Assembly: GCF_029870285.1 (NCBI RefSeq)
Contig: NZ_JACSYA010000017.1
Coordinates: 48,555-112,554, forward strand
From: Delftia sp. PS-11
Lineage (GTDB): Bacteria > Pseudomonadota > Gammaproteobacteria > Burkholderiales > Burkholderiaceae_C
Direction: 5' to 3'
DNA length: 64,000 nucleotides
The notes beneath the pieces were generated by a model. The model was not told where the DNA came from and did no database searches. It saw only the letters and a program-made list of their open reading frames with translations. A program made the translations under genes and the position numbers. Shown here in pieces: positions 16,830-24,248 of the stretch. How positions within the stretch are numbered: the first letter of the stretch is position 1; each line of letters starts with the position of its first letter.

Positions 16830-18475
16830 ACAAGGAGTTGAGCACTCTGCTGCACTGTGCGGCGACCCAGGGCATTGTGCCGCCACAGGCGCTGGAGGCG
16901 CTGGAGACGCCGGCAGCGGACCGCCACTGGTCGGTGATGCTGCTCACCGCTATTGGCGCCTGGCTGGCAAGTCTTCCTTTGCTGATCCTGCTGGTATTCA
17001 GTGTGGCTTTGCTAGGGCGCAACGATACGCATGCCGTAAGTAACTATGTATTCGGCACCATGGTGCTGGCTGCCGCACTGGCTGTGCTGCATGTCAAAAA
17101 GATTCCCATTTTTCTGGAGCAAATGGCACTGCCTGTCCTGCTGGCAGGAGCTGGCTTGCTGGGATTTGGACTGGTGCACACCCTGCCGCCACAGGCTGCC
17201 GGAGCCATCGGCATGCTCATTGCGCTGGTCTGTGTCGCTGCCACTGAAAGGCACTGGCTGCGTCTGCTGCTGGGAGCGGCCTGCGCACTGCTGTTCGGCA
17301 CCATGCTCTGGCCAGGCGGCAGTCTCCATGCGATGCCCACGGATCTGCCCATATGGGTGATTGCGCATGCCGCGCTGCTGCTATGGGTGCTGATGCTGGC
17401 TTTGCAATCGCTTGCACTGGGCCGCTCTGCATCGCAGACCCGGCTAGCGGCAGCGCTGGAACCGCTTGCCTCAGGCTGGCTGCTGGCGCTGCTTGCAGGA
17501 CTGACCGCTCTGTCAGGCAAGAGCTTTCTCGCAGACAGCGTGCTGGGCCACGGCCTGGCGGCAACGCCGGTCAGCACGTTGGGACAGCTGGGGTCGGCAG
17601 TGATGGCACTGATGGCCGCCTGGCTGGCACAGCACAGATGGCCTGCACTGCGGCAGGCACGCGCTGCCATGGCAGCCGCAGTACTGGCAGCCCTGTGTGC
17701 ATTCATGCCCTGGCTGGGAGCATGCATGGTGGTGCTGGCCGTGACCGCCACAAGCCACCGCTGGAAACTGGCCGCAACAGCCGCCCTGACAGCCACCTGG
17801 CTCGTGGGCAGCTTCTACTACCAGCTGGCCTGGCCTCTGGCCATCAAGGCGCTGGTACTGGCCGGCTGCGGGGCCATGCTGGGGCTGCTGGCATGGCTGG
17901 GTCTGCACGGCAAGGTTGCGCCGCCTGACAGCGCGGACGCCCAGGACACGGCAAAGGCCCAAAATACTGCCTTGCAGCGCTGGGCACCATGGCTGATCGC
18001 ACTGACGGCGGCATGCACGCTGGCAATGACCAATATCGGCATCGTCCATAAGGAGCGCACCCTCGCCCAAGGGCGCAGGGTATTTGCCGAGCTGGCGCCG
18101 GTAGACTCGCGCTATCTGACACAGGGGAACTACATGCCCCTGAACTTTAGCCTGCCTTTTGAGGGAGAAGGCAAGTGGATTGCAGACAGTCCGCTGATCG
18201 GGCGAATGCACGCCATAGGCCGGCTCGATGAAAGAGGCATCGTGCAATGGCTTCGCACAGGCACGCCCTGGGAGCCTCTGGCACCCGAAGAGCAACGCTT
18301 CGAACTCATGCCTCGCACCGGGCAGTGGACTCTGGTCACAGACGTCTGGCATTTCCGCGAAGGTGACGGCCAGCGCTGGGAAAAAGCCCGCTACGGCGAG
18401 TTTCGCGTGGAGCCCGATGGGCGCACCCTGCTGGTCGGCTTGACCGACGCGCAGCTGCGTCCTATACAGCCCTGA
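16826..18475 (+). CDS. DUF4401 - GDYXXLXY fusion membrane protein
   Basis: The ATG at 16826 overlaps the DUF2157 stop and gives 549 residues. Residues ~1-370 are a multi-pass membrane region with about ten helices (WSVMLLTAIGAWLASLPLL at the start), matching DUF4401. After a charged linker with several Asp/Ala residues and one more helix (APWLIALTAACTLAMTNIGI), the C-terminal ~170 residues resemble the GDYXXLXY domain: YLTQGNYMPLNFSLPF carries the motif with Asn replacing Asp. In many bacteria these two domains are separate genes; here they are joined. The function is unknown. Confidence refers to the domain match, not to a role. Confidence 0.78.
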   Translation: MNKELSTLLHCAATQGIVPPQALEALETPAADRHWSVMLLTAIGAWLASLPLLILLVFSVALLGRNDTHAVSNYVFGTMVLAAALAVLHVKKIPIFLEQMALPVLLAGAGLLGFGLVHTLPPQAAGAIGMLIALVCVAATERHWLRLLLGAACALLFGTMLWPGGSLHAMPTDLPIWVIAHAALLLWVLMLALQSLALGRSASQTRLAAALEPLASGWLLALLAGLTALSGKSFLADSVLGHGLAATPVSTLGQLGSAVMALMAAWLAQHRWPALRQARAAMAAAVLAALCAFMPWLGACMVVLAVTATSHRWKLAATAALTATWLVGSFYYQLAWPLAIKALVLAGCGAMLGLLAWLGLHGKVAPPDSADAQDTAKAQNTALQRWAPWLIALTAACTLAMTNIGIVHKERTLAQGRRVFAELAPVDSRYLTQGNYMPLNFSLPFEGEGKWIADSPLIGRMHAIGRLDERGIVQWLRTGTPWEPLAPEEQRFELMPRTGQWTLVTDVWHFREGDGQRWEKARYGEFRVEPDGRTLLVGLTDAQLRPIQP

Positions 18476-18561
18476 AAAACACGGTCACTCGCAATGGCCG
18501 CCATCGGGCGGCTGCGGTCGCCGGTGATGCGCGGCAGGACTCAGCTTGCCCTACTCCCCCA

Positions 18562-19107
18562 TCAGTCCTGCGGCTGCCGCAGCGCCATCACGGCATGCCA
18601 CAGCCCCCACGCCACCAGGCACAGTCCCAGCAGCGCGGTCAGCGTGCCGATGCGCACATCGCTGCCCAGCACGCCCCAGCGGCTGAAGATTTCTGTCCAG
18701 TCATGGTCGCCGCCACCCACCAGCGGCAGGACCTGGGCCCGCGCATCCTTCATGTAGCGAGCCACGTTCAGCAGGCTCTCGCCCAGCCACATCAGCGCGG
18801 CGAGCCATCCCGTGCGCTGTCCCTGGCGATGGAAGTGGTGCATGAACAGCGCCGGAAACAGCAGCTGGAACAGCGTGCCGCCATAGACGGACAGACGCGG
18901 GAAAAACAGCCCCACCAGCGGATGACCGGCCTCGTGCAGAGCAAGGTTGGCGCCGTCGAGCAGCGCCAGCCAGTGGTCCTGTGTGAAGCAGTGGCCCCAG
19001 ATGATCCAGGCCGCAAACGCCACCAATCCGAGCGCTGCGGGACGTGTGACGGGTTGCCATTCAGTCTGCCCGTCCATATCGTCGTCGTATTTCTGTTGTC
19101 TGGCCAC
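18562..19107 (-). CDS. Small membrane protein with HEAGH motif (possible M50-like metalloprotease)
   Basis: 181 residues with about four hydrophobic stretches: ALGLVAFAAWIIWGHCF, a segment around LFQLLFPALFMHHF, GWLAALMWLGESLL and TALLGLCLVAWGLWHAV. LALHEAGHPLVGLFF at about residues 55-69 contains HExxH inside a hydrophobic context, as in site-2-type proteases; a third metal ligand such as the family's NPDG-like motif is not obvious. It stands alone, convergent with the DUF4401 gene and followed by a 131-base gap before caiB on the same side. It could be a peptidase relative that lost activity. Recognised only by motif. Confidence 0.6.
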   Translation of the reverse strand: MARQQKYDDDMDGQTEWQPVTRPAALGLVAFAAWIIWGHCFTQDHWLALLDGANLALHEAGHPLVGLFFPRLSVYGGTLFQLLFPALFMHHFHRQGQRTGWLAALMWLGESLLNVARYMKDARAQVLPLVGGGDHDWTEIFSRWGVLGSDVRIGTLTALLGLCLVAWGLWHAVMALRQPQD

Positions 19108-19238
19108 GCGCTCCTCCGTTCGATGGCGTGACCCGGATTTTCAACGAGCGGCGCCGTGCCCATGGGGACAAAACCCCTGGAGTCCATGCAGGCCACAGAG
19201 GACAAAGGCAGGACATGCCCCTGCCTCTGGCCTGCCTC

Positions 19239-20360
19239 TCACTCGAAATGGTGGCCCTCGGCCAGCGGCGCGTGCCGGTAGCTCGCTGGCGTGCGGCTGA
19301 GCTTGACGGGCGCGCCCAGACCCCGGTAGCCCCCTGGCATCTCCACCACCATCTCCCGGTGCAGCGTGTGCGGGTGGGAGAGTGCCGCATCCACGCCCAG
19401 CACGGGCGCGGCAGGCACGCCGATGGCCATCAGCGCCTCGGCCAGCGCCGGGCCATCGCTGCCTTGCAGCGCCTGCTCCAGCAGCGGCTTGAGTGCATCG
19501 CGGTGAAGAGAGCGCTGGCCCGCTGTGGCAAAGCGCGCATCGGCCGCCAGTGGCGCGCAGCCCAGATGCTCGCACAGCAGGCGGAACTGGCGGTCGTTGC
19601 CCACGGCAAGGAACACCGGCGTGGTACCCGTGGCAAAGCTGTCGTAGGGATAGATATTGGGATGGGCATTGCCCGAGCGCCCCGGCGTCCTGCCACTCAT
19701 GAACCAGTTGGCCGCATGCGGGTGCAGCAGCGACAGGCCACTGTCGTACAGCGAGACATCGACCAGCTGGCCCTGCCCGCTGCGCTGGCGCTCCTGCAGG
19801 GCCAGCAGCACGCCGATGGCGCCATTCATGCCCGTGACCATGTCCACCACGGGCAGCCCCACGCGCAGCGGGTCGCCGCCGGCCTCGCCGTTGACGCTCA
19901 TCAGCCCTGTCATGGCCTGGATGGCCGCATCGTAGCCGGGCCAGGCGCCCAGCGGGCCATCGGCGCCAAAGCCGCTGACACGGCACCAGATCAGGCGTGC
20001 GAAGCACCCGCGCACCTGCTGCCAGCCTATGCCCCATTTCTCCATGGTGCCGATCTTGAAGTTCTCGATCACCACGTCGGCCTGCGCCATCAACGCCAGT
20101 ACGGCCTGCTGCCCCTCGGTCTGGGACAGGTCCAGGAACTGCAGCCGCTTGTTGCGGTTGAGCCCCCGGTAGTAGGAGGACACGCCATCCTGGAATGGCG
20201 GGCCCCAGCTGCGGGTGTCGTCACCCTGCGGCGGCTCGACTTTGAGCACGTCGGCGCCGTGGTCGCCCAGAATCTGGCCGCACAGCGGCCCGCCGAGGAT
20301 GCGCGAGAGGTCAAGGACGCGGATGCCATGGAGCGCGCCTGCGCGGTGGGAGAGGCTCAT
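19239..20360 (-). CDS. CaiB/BaiF family (type III) CoA-transferase
   Basis: The ATG at 20360 gives 373 residues. The family N terminus is clear: LHGIRVLDLSRILGGPLCGQ followed by LGDHGADVLKVEPPQGDDTR and NRNKRLQFLDLSQ, then DVVIENFKIGTMEKWGIGW, whose Asp-Val-Val-Ile-Glu-Asn core is typical of type III CoA-transferases. They move CoA between carboxylic acids, with a catalytic Asp. It is the last gene of a three-gene unit, 13 bases after the Bug receptor and downstream of the acyl-CoA dehydrogenase, so the enzyme probably activates a carboxylate that the Bug receptor helps capture. The actual acid is not identifiable. Confidence 0.92.
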   Translation of the reverse strand: MSLSHRAGALHGIRVLDLSRILGGPLCGQILGDHGADVLKVEPPQGDDTRSWGPPFQDGVSSYYRGLNRNKRLQFLDLSQTEGQQAVLALMAQADVVIENFKIGTMEKWGIGWQQVRGCFARLIWCRVSGFGADGPLGAWPGYDAAIQAMTGLMSVNGEAGGDPLRVGLPVVDMVTGMNGAIGVLLALQERQRSGQGQLVDVSLYDSGLSLLHPHAANWFMSGRTPGRSGNAHPNIYPYDSFATGTTPVFLAVGNDRQFRLLCEHLGCAPLAADARFATAGQRSLHRDALKPLLEQALQGSDGPALAEALMAIGVPAAPVLGVDAALSHPHTLHREMVVEMPGGYRGLGAPVKLSRTPASYRHAPLAEGHHFE

Positions 20361-20373
20361 CGGTGTGCTCTTT

Positions 20374-21363
20374 TCAATCCAGCTGGGCGCCCGAGGCTTC
20401 GACCACGGTCTTCCACTTGGCAACCTCCTGGGCGATGAAAGCCGACAGCCCTGCGGGCGTCAGGTCCGGCGCAGGCTCCAGCCCCTGCTCGGCGAACAGC
20501 TTGCGGATGCGCTCGCTGCCCAGCGCCTTGCGGAAGGCGGCATTCAGCGTCTCGATGCGGTCGCCGGGCGTGCCGGCAGGCGCCACCACGCCGAAGAACA
20601 CGCTGACGTCGTAGCCGGGCAGGCCCTGCTCGGCAATGGTGGGAATGTCGGGCATGGCCTGGGAGCGCTTTTCCGTGGCCACACCGATGGCCTTGAGCTT
20701 GCCTGCCTTGATGTAGGGCATGGCCGTGAGGATGTCGGTGAAGGTCATGTTCACCTGGCCTGCCAGCAGGTCGTTGAGCGCAGGCCCGGTGCCCTTGTAA
20801 GGGATGTGCTGCAGCGAGGTGCCGGCCATCTTGTTGAACAGCACGCCGGCCAGGTGCGAGGAGGCGCCATTGCCCGAGGAGGCATAGTCCAGGCTGCCCG
20901 GTCTGGCCCTGTCCTGGGCGATCAGTTCCTGCACGGTGCCCGACCTGGTTGCGGGGTTGACCACCAGCACATTGGGCAGATGGCCCACGCGGATGATGGG
21001 CGCGAAGCTGGTCTGGGGGTCGTAGCCGATCTTGCGGTACAGGTGCCGGTTGATGGCCAGCGGCCCCGAGGTGCCGAACATGATGGTGTAGCCATCGGGC
21101 CTTGCACGGGCCACGAAGTCGGCGCCGATATTGCCGCCCGCGCCCGCCTTGTTCTCCACGATCACGCTCTGGCCCAGGGCCTCGGTCAGCGCTGTGGCCA
21201 GCACGCGGGCCATGGCATCGGTGGGCCCGCCCGGCGGAAAGGGCACGACGAAGCTGACAGGCCGCTCGGGAAAGCGCTGCGCCCAGGCGGGTGCGGGCAG
21301 CGCGGCAGCAGCGGCCAGCACGCAGGCCAGCAGGAATGGGCGTCGATGGGAAATGCAAGGCAT
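20374..21363 (-). CDS. Bug-family tripartite tricarboxylate transporter receptor
   Basis: The ATG at 21363, preceded by CGGAGACAG, gives 329 residues with a Sec-type signal peptide (CISHRRPFLLACVLAAAAAL, cleavage near AWAQ). The mature protein shows the Bug fold markers FVVPFPPGGPTDAMARVLA, VIVENKAGAGGNIGADFVA and HIPYKGTGPALNDLL. These periplasmic receptors bind small carboxylates. It sits between the acyl-CoA dehydrogenase and CaiB genes on the same strand. No TctA/TctB membrane genes are present, so how it feeds a transporter is unclear. An alternative start 30 bases upstream lacks a better ribosome-binding site. Confidence 0.92.
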   Translation of the reverse strand: MPCISHRRPFLLACVLAAAAALPAPAWAQRFPERPVSFVVPFPPGGPTDAMARVLATALTEALGQSVIVENKAGAGGNIGADFVARARPDGYTIMFGTSGPLAINRHLYRKIGYDPQTSFAPIIRVGHLPNVLVVNPATRSGTVQELIAQDRARPGSLDYASSGNGASSHLAGVLFNKMAGTSLQHIPYKGTGPALNDLLAGQVNMTFTDILTAMPYIKAGKLKAIGVATEKRSQAMPDIPTIAEQGLPGYDVSVFFGVVAPAGTPGDRIETLNAAFRKALGSERIRKLFAEQGLEPAPDLTPAGLSAFIAQEVAKWKTVVEASGAQLD

Positions 21364-21427
21364 GGTGTCTGTCTCCGATGGATAGGGGCTCATCCCTGTG
21401 CCGGGATGTATGGTCTGCGCCGGCGTA

Positions 21428-23125
21428 TCAGGCCTGCCAGCCTTCAGGCAGTTCCGATGCCGACAGGGGATCGCGCGGCAGCGCGCGGTGCAGCAGCGCC
21501 AGCTGCGCCCAGCGCATGCGCTCGGCGCTGCCGGTGCGTGAAGCCTCCCAGGCCATGGCAGTGGCCGTGAAGACGTGGTACAGGCCCGAGGCCGCTGACC
21601 GCGCCAGCCGGTCGCCGCCGTCTTGCGCCGCAAGCAGCGCCAGCCCGGCTGCCTTGTCCATGCAGGCTTGCAGCACGGCCTTGAATCCGGCGGCTGCCCC
21701 GGTCTGCGCCAGCAGTTGTGCAGCATGGGCCTGCAGCACGGGCAGCGAGCCTTCGCGCTGGATGGCGCGCACCACATCCAGCGCCACAATGTTGCTGGTG
21801 CCCTCCCAGATCGAGCCCAGATGGGCGTCGCGCACCAGCCGGGGGTCGCTCCACTCCTCGATGTAGCCGCAGCCGCCGCGCACCTCCATGGCATCGCCCG
21901 TGACCTTGCGCGCATCGCGGCAGGCGCGGAACTTGAGCAGGGGCGTGAGGATGCGCAGCAGCGCATAGGCGTCCGGCTCACCCGCATCCGAGCGCTGCAG
22001 CGCCTGGGCCGTCTGCAGCACCATGGTGCGGGCCTGCTCGGCGTAGATGCGCAGCTTGTCCAGCTGGCGCTGCATCAGCGGCATGTCCTGCAGCGCCTTG
22101 CCGAAGGCACGGCGCTCGCGCGCCACATGCTCGGCCTCGGCCACCGCCCGGCGCATCAGGCCGGCAGAGCGCACGCCATTGGACAGGCGCGAGTTGTTGA
22201 CCATGTCGGCCATCTGCACAAAGCCCCGGCCCTGCTCGCCCACGAGATAGGCGGTCGCCCCGTCCAGCACGATCTCGCCGCTGGCCATGGAGCGCGTTCC
22301 CAGCTTGTGCTTGAGGCGCACGATGCGGTAGCGGTTGGGCGAGCCGTCATCGAGCCGGCGTGGCAGCAGGAACAGCGAGATGCCCTTCATGCCGACGGGC
22401 GCACCCTCGACGCGGGCCAGCACCATGGCAAAGTCGGCATCGGGGTTGGAGCAGAACCACTTGTCGCCGCTGAGCAGCCAGCTGCCATCTTCTGCCGGAC
22501 GGGCCAGCGTCTGCGTGTTGGCGATATCAGAGCCTGCGGCCTGCTCGGTCATGAACATGGCGCCCTGGGCCTGATCCTCAAAGCGCAGCTGCGTCAGCTG
22601 CAGCCAGTACTTCTCCACCAGGGCCGGCTCGCCGTACTTGCGCAGCGTGCGCGCCAGCGAATCGGTCATGGACAGAGGACAGCACAGGCCGAACTCGGCC
22701 TGCACGAACAGGTAGGTCAGCGCATACTTGGCCAGCGGCGGCAGCCTGCCCTCCCAGCCCAGCACGCCCGTGCGGTGGGACATGACGGCCAGGCCGAACT
22801 CGCCATAGGCAATGCGCTCCATCTCCACATAGGCCGGGTGCTTGACGATGCGCTGCGCATCGCGCCCCGTGCGGTCACGGTGCTCCAGCTCGGGCGGATG
22901 CCTGTCGGCAGTCCGCGCCCATTCGTCGATTTCACGCCCGGCCAGTGCCCCCATGCGCTCCAGATAGGGCTGCAGATGGGCGTTGACCTCGGGCGGCAGG
23001 TACAGCGCCAGCAGCGGCTTGAGCTGGCTGTCCGTGGTGTAAAGATTGCCGCCGTGGCGGTCGGGTACGGCCTGTATAGGTACGGCCTGTAAAGGCACGG
23101 CCTGGTCCTGCGGGTCTGCATTCAT
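21428..23125 (-). CDS. Acyl-CoA dehydrogenase family flavoprotein (large, ~565 aa)
   Basis: The ATG at 23125 follows AGGAGACAGACC and gives 565 residues, longer than typical ACADs (~380) and close to the long AidB/DmdC-like group. Recognisable blocks: FMTEQAAGSDIANTQT and WLLSGDKWFCSN in the middle, SRLSNGVRSAGLMRRAVAEAEHVARERRAFGKALQDMPLM, and VRGGCGYIEEWSDPRLVRDAHLGSIWEGTSNI, where the last part contains the Arg-rich FAD contacts and the IWEGT motif. The N terminus has three near-identical QAVP units. It heads the operon with Bug and CaiB, and is divergent from a LysR gene. The substrate is not known; AidB-like DNA-repair function is possible but the operon suggests catabolism. Confidence 0.88.
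   Translation of the reverse strand: MNADPQDQAVPLQAVPIQAVPDRHGGNLYTTDSQLKPLLALYLPPEVNAHLQPYLERMGALAGREIDEWARTADRHPPELEHRDRTGRDAQRIVKHPAYVEMERIAYGEFGLAVMSHRTGVLGWEGRLPPLAKYALTYLFVQAEFGLCCPLSMTDSLARTLRKYGEPALVEKYWLQLTQLRFEDQAQGAMFMTEQAAGSDIANTQTLARPAEDGSWLLSGDKWFCSNPDADFAMVLARVEGAPVGMKGISLFLLPRRLDDGSPNRYRIVRLKHKLGTRSMASGEIVLDGATAYLVGEQGRGFVQMADMVNNSRLSNGVRSAGLMRRAVAEAEHVARERRAFGKALQDMPLMQRQLDKLRIYAEQARTMVLQTAQALQRSDAGEPDAYALLRILTPLLKFRACRDARKVTGDAMEVRGGCGYIEEWSDPRLVRDAHLGSIWEGTSNIVALDVVRAIQREGSLPVLQAHAAQLLAQTGAAAGFKAVLQACMDKAAGLALLAAQDGGDRLARSAASGLYHVFTATAMAWEASRTGSAERMRWAQLALLHRALPRDPLSASELPEGWQA
23066..23110. repeat. Three 15-bp tandem units in the 5' end of the acyl-CoA dehydrogenase gene
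   Basis: Units at 23066-23080, 23081-23095 and 23096-23110 (core TACGGCCTGTAAAGG) encode a repeated QAVPI/L pentapeptide in the protein N terminus. The first two differ at two bases and the third is more diverged. Slippage could change copy number without a frameshift. Confidence 0.8.
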
Positions 23126-23147
23126 GGTCTGTCTCCTGGCTGGCCAA

Positions 23148-23163
23148 GGGGCTGTACAGCCCC
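23148..23163. promoter_or_regulatory. 16-bp perfect palindrome upstream of acyl-CoA dehydrogenase
   Basis: GGGGCTGTACAGCCCC lies 23 bases upstream of the dehydrogenase start, so it could be an operator or an RNA hairpin in the leader. The binding partner is unknown. Confidence 0.5.
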
Positions 23164-23203
23164 TGGGAATACGCCCATTCTTGGAAACAGATCCATTCAC
23201 GTC

Positions 23204-23232
23204 AAATATTGATAACCTATAGATCAATATTT
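23204..23232. promoter_or_regulatory. AT-rich dyad, probable LysR operator
   Basis: AAATATTGAT, 9 bases, then ATCAATATTT: perfect 10-base arms in an AT-rich island, 16 bases before the LysR start and ~80 bases before the divergent operon start. The position and AT content fit a LysR binding site with autorepression. Confidence 0.65.
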
Positions 23233-23248
23233 AAAACAGATAGACAGC

Positions 23249-24148
23249 ATGGAACTGCGGCAGTTGAAATACTTTCTGGTGCTGGCCGAAGAGCTGCACT
23301 TCAGCCGCGCGGCGCAGCGGCTGGCGATTTCGCAGCCGCCGCTGAGCGTGGCCATACGCCAGCTGGAAGACGAGCTGGACGCCCAGCTGTTCGAGCGCAC
23401 CAGCAAGGCGGTGCGGCTCACGGCGGCCGGCAGGCACCTGCGCGGCAAGGCACAGGACATCCTGGAGCAGGCCCGGCGCGTGCAGCAGGACGTGCGCGCC
23501 ATCGCAGAGGGCATGCAGGGCCACATCCGGCTGGGCTTCGTGGGCTCGGCCATCTACCGGGGATTGCCCGAGGCGCTGGAGAGCTTTCGGGCGCTGCATC
23601 CGAAAGTACGCATCGACATGCAGGAGCTCAACAGCGCCGAGCAGATCTCAGCACTGCAGCAAGAGCGCCTGGACCTGGGCCTGCTGCACGCCACGCGCAC
23701 ACCGGCGGGCATGGCATCGCACACGCTGGTGAGCGAGCCCTTTCTGGCCTGCCTGCCGGCGGGGCATGCACTGGCAAGCCGGCGCACGCTGCAGGTGGGG
23801 CAGCTCGCAGGCGAACGCATGGTGCTGTTCTCGCGCCAGGTCTCGCCCGACTACCACCAGCAGATCTGGCAAATCTGCCAGAACGCAGGCTTCACGCCCG
23901 AACTGCACCACGAGGTGCGGCACTGGCTGTCCGTGCTGTCCATGGTCTCGCTGCGCCAGGGCGTCTCCCTGGTGCCCGCCTGCCTGAAGCGGGCGGGTTT
24001 TCCGGGGCTGGCCTTCGTTCCCATCCAAGGCCGGCACCCGCAGTCGCAGATGCAGGCCCTGTGGCACCCGGGCCATGTGCAGCCCCTGGTCGAATCGCTG
24101 CTGGCCCACCTGCGCGCCAGCGCGGACCGGCTGGGGCCGTTGCCATAA
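23249..24148 (+). CDS. LysR-family transcriptional regulator
   Basis: 299 residues with the standard layout. The winged helix is typical (MELRQLKYFLVLAEELHFSR, AAQRLAISQPPLSVAIRQLE, LFERTSKAVRLTAAG). The effector domain starts near HIRLGFVGSAIYRGLPEALE. The sequence resembles BenM/CatR-type regulators of catabolic operons, but the inducer cannot be deduced. It is divergent from the acyl-CoA dehydrogenase - Bug - CaiB operon, which is its probable target, with a clear AT-rich dyad in the shared 123-base region. Confidence 0.93.
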   Translation: MELRQLKYFLVLAEELHFSRAAQRLAISQPPLSVAIRQLEDELDAQLFERTSKAVRLTAAGRHLRGKAQDILEQARRVQQDVRAIAEGMQGHIRLGFVGSAIYRGLPEALESFRALHPKVRIDMQELNSAEQISALQQERLDLGLLHATRTPAGMASHTLVSEPFLACLPAGHALASRRTLQVGQLAGERMVLFSRQVSPDYHQQIWQICQNAGFTPELHHEVRHWLSVLSMVSLRQGVSLVPACLKRAGFPGLAFVPIQGRHPQSQMQALWHPGHVQPLVESLLAHLRASADRLGPLP

Positions 24149-24248
24149 AGCTGCGCCTTGCTCAGTGCACCATGCCCAGGCAAGGGCACAGGCTGGCCGA
24201 GCCGCCCCTCAGGAGGGAAGACGCAGGCGGCTCAGGGGATCTCCAAAT

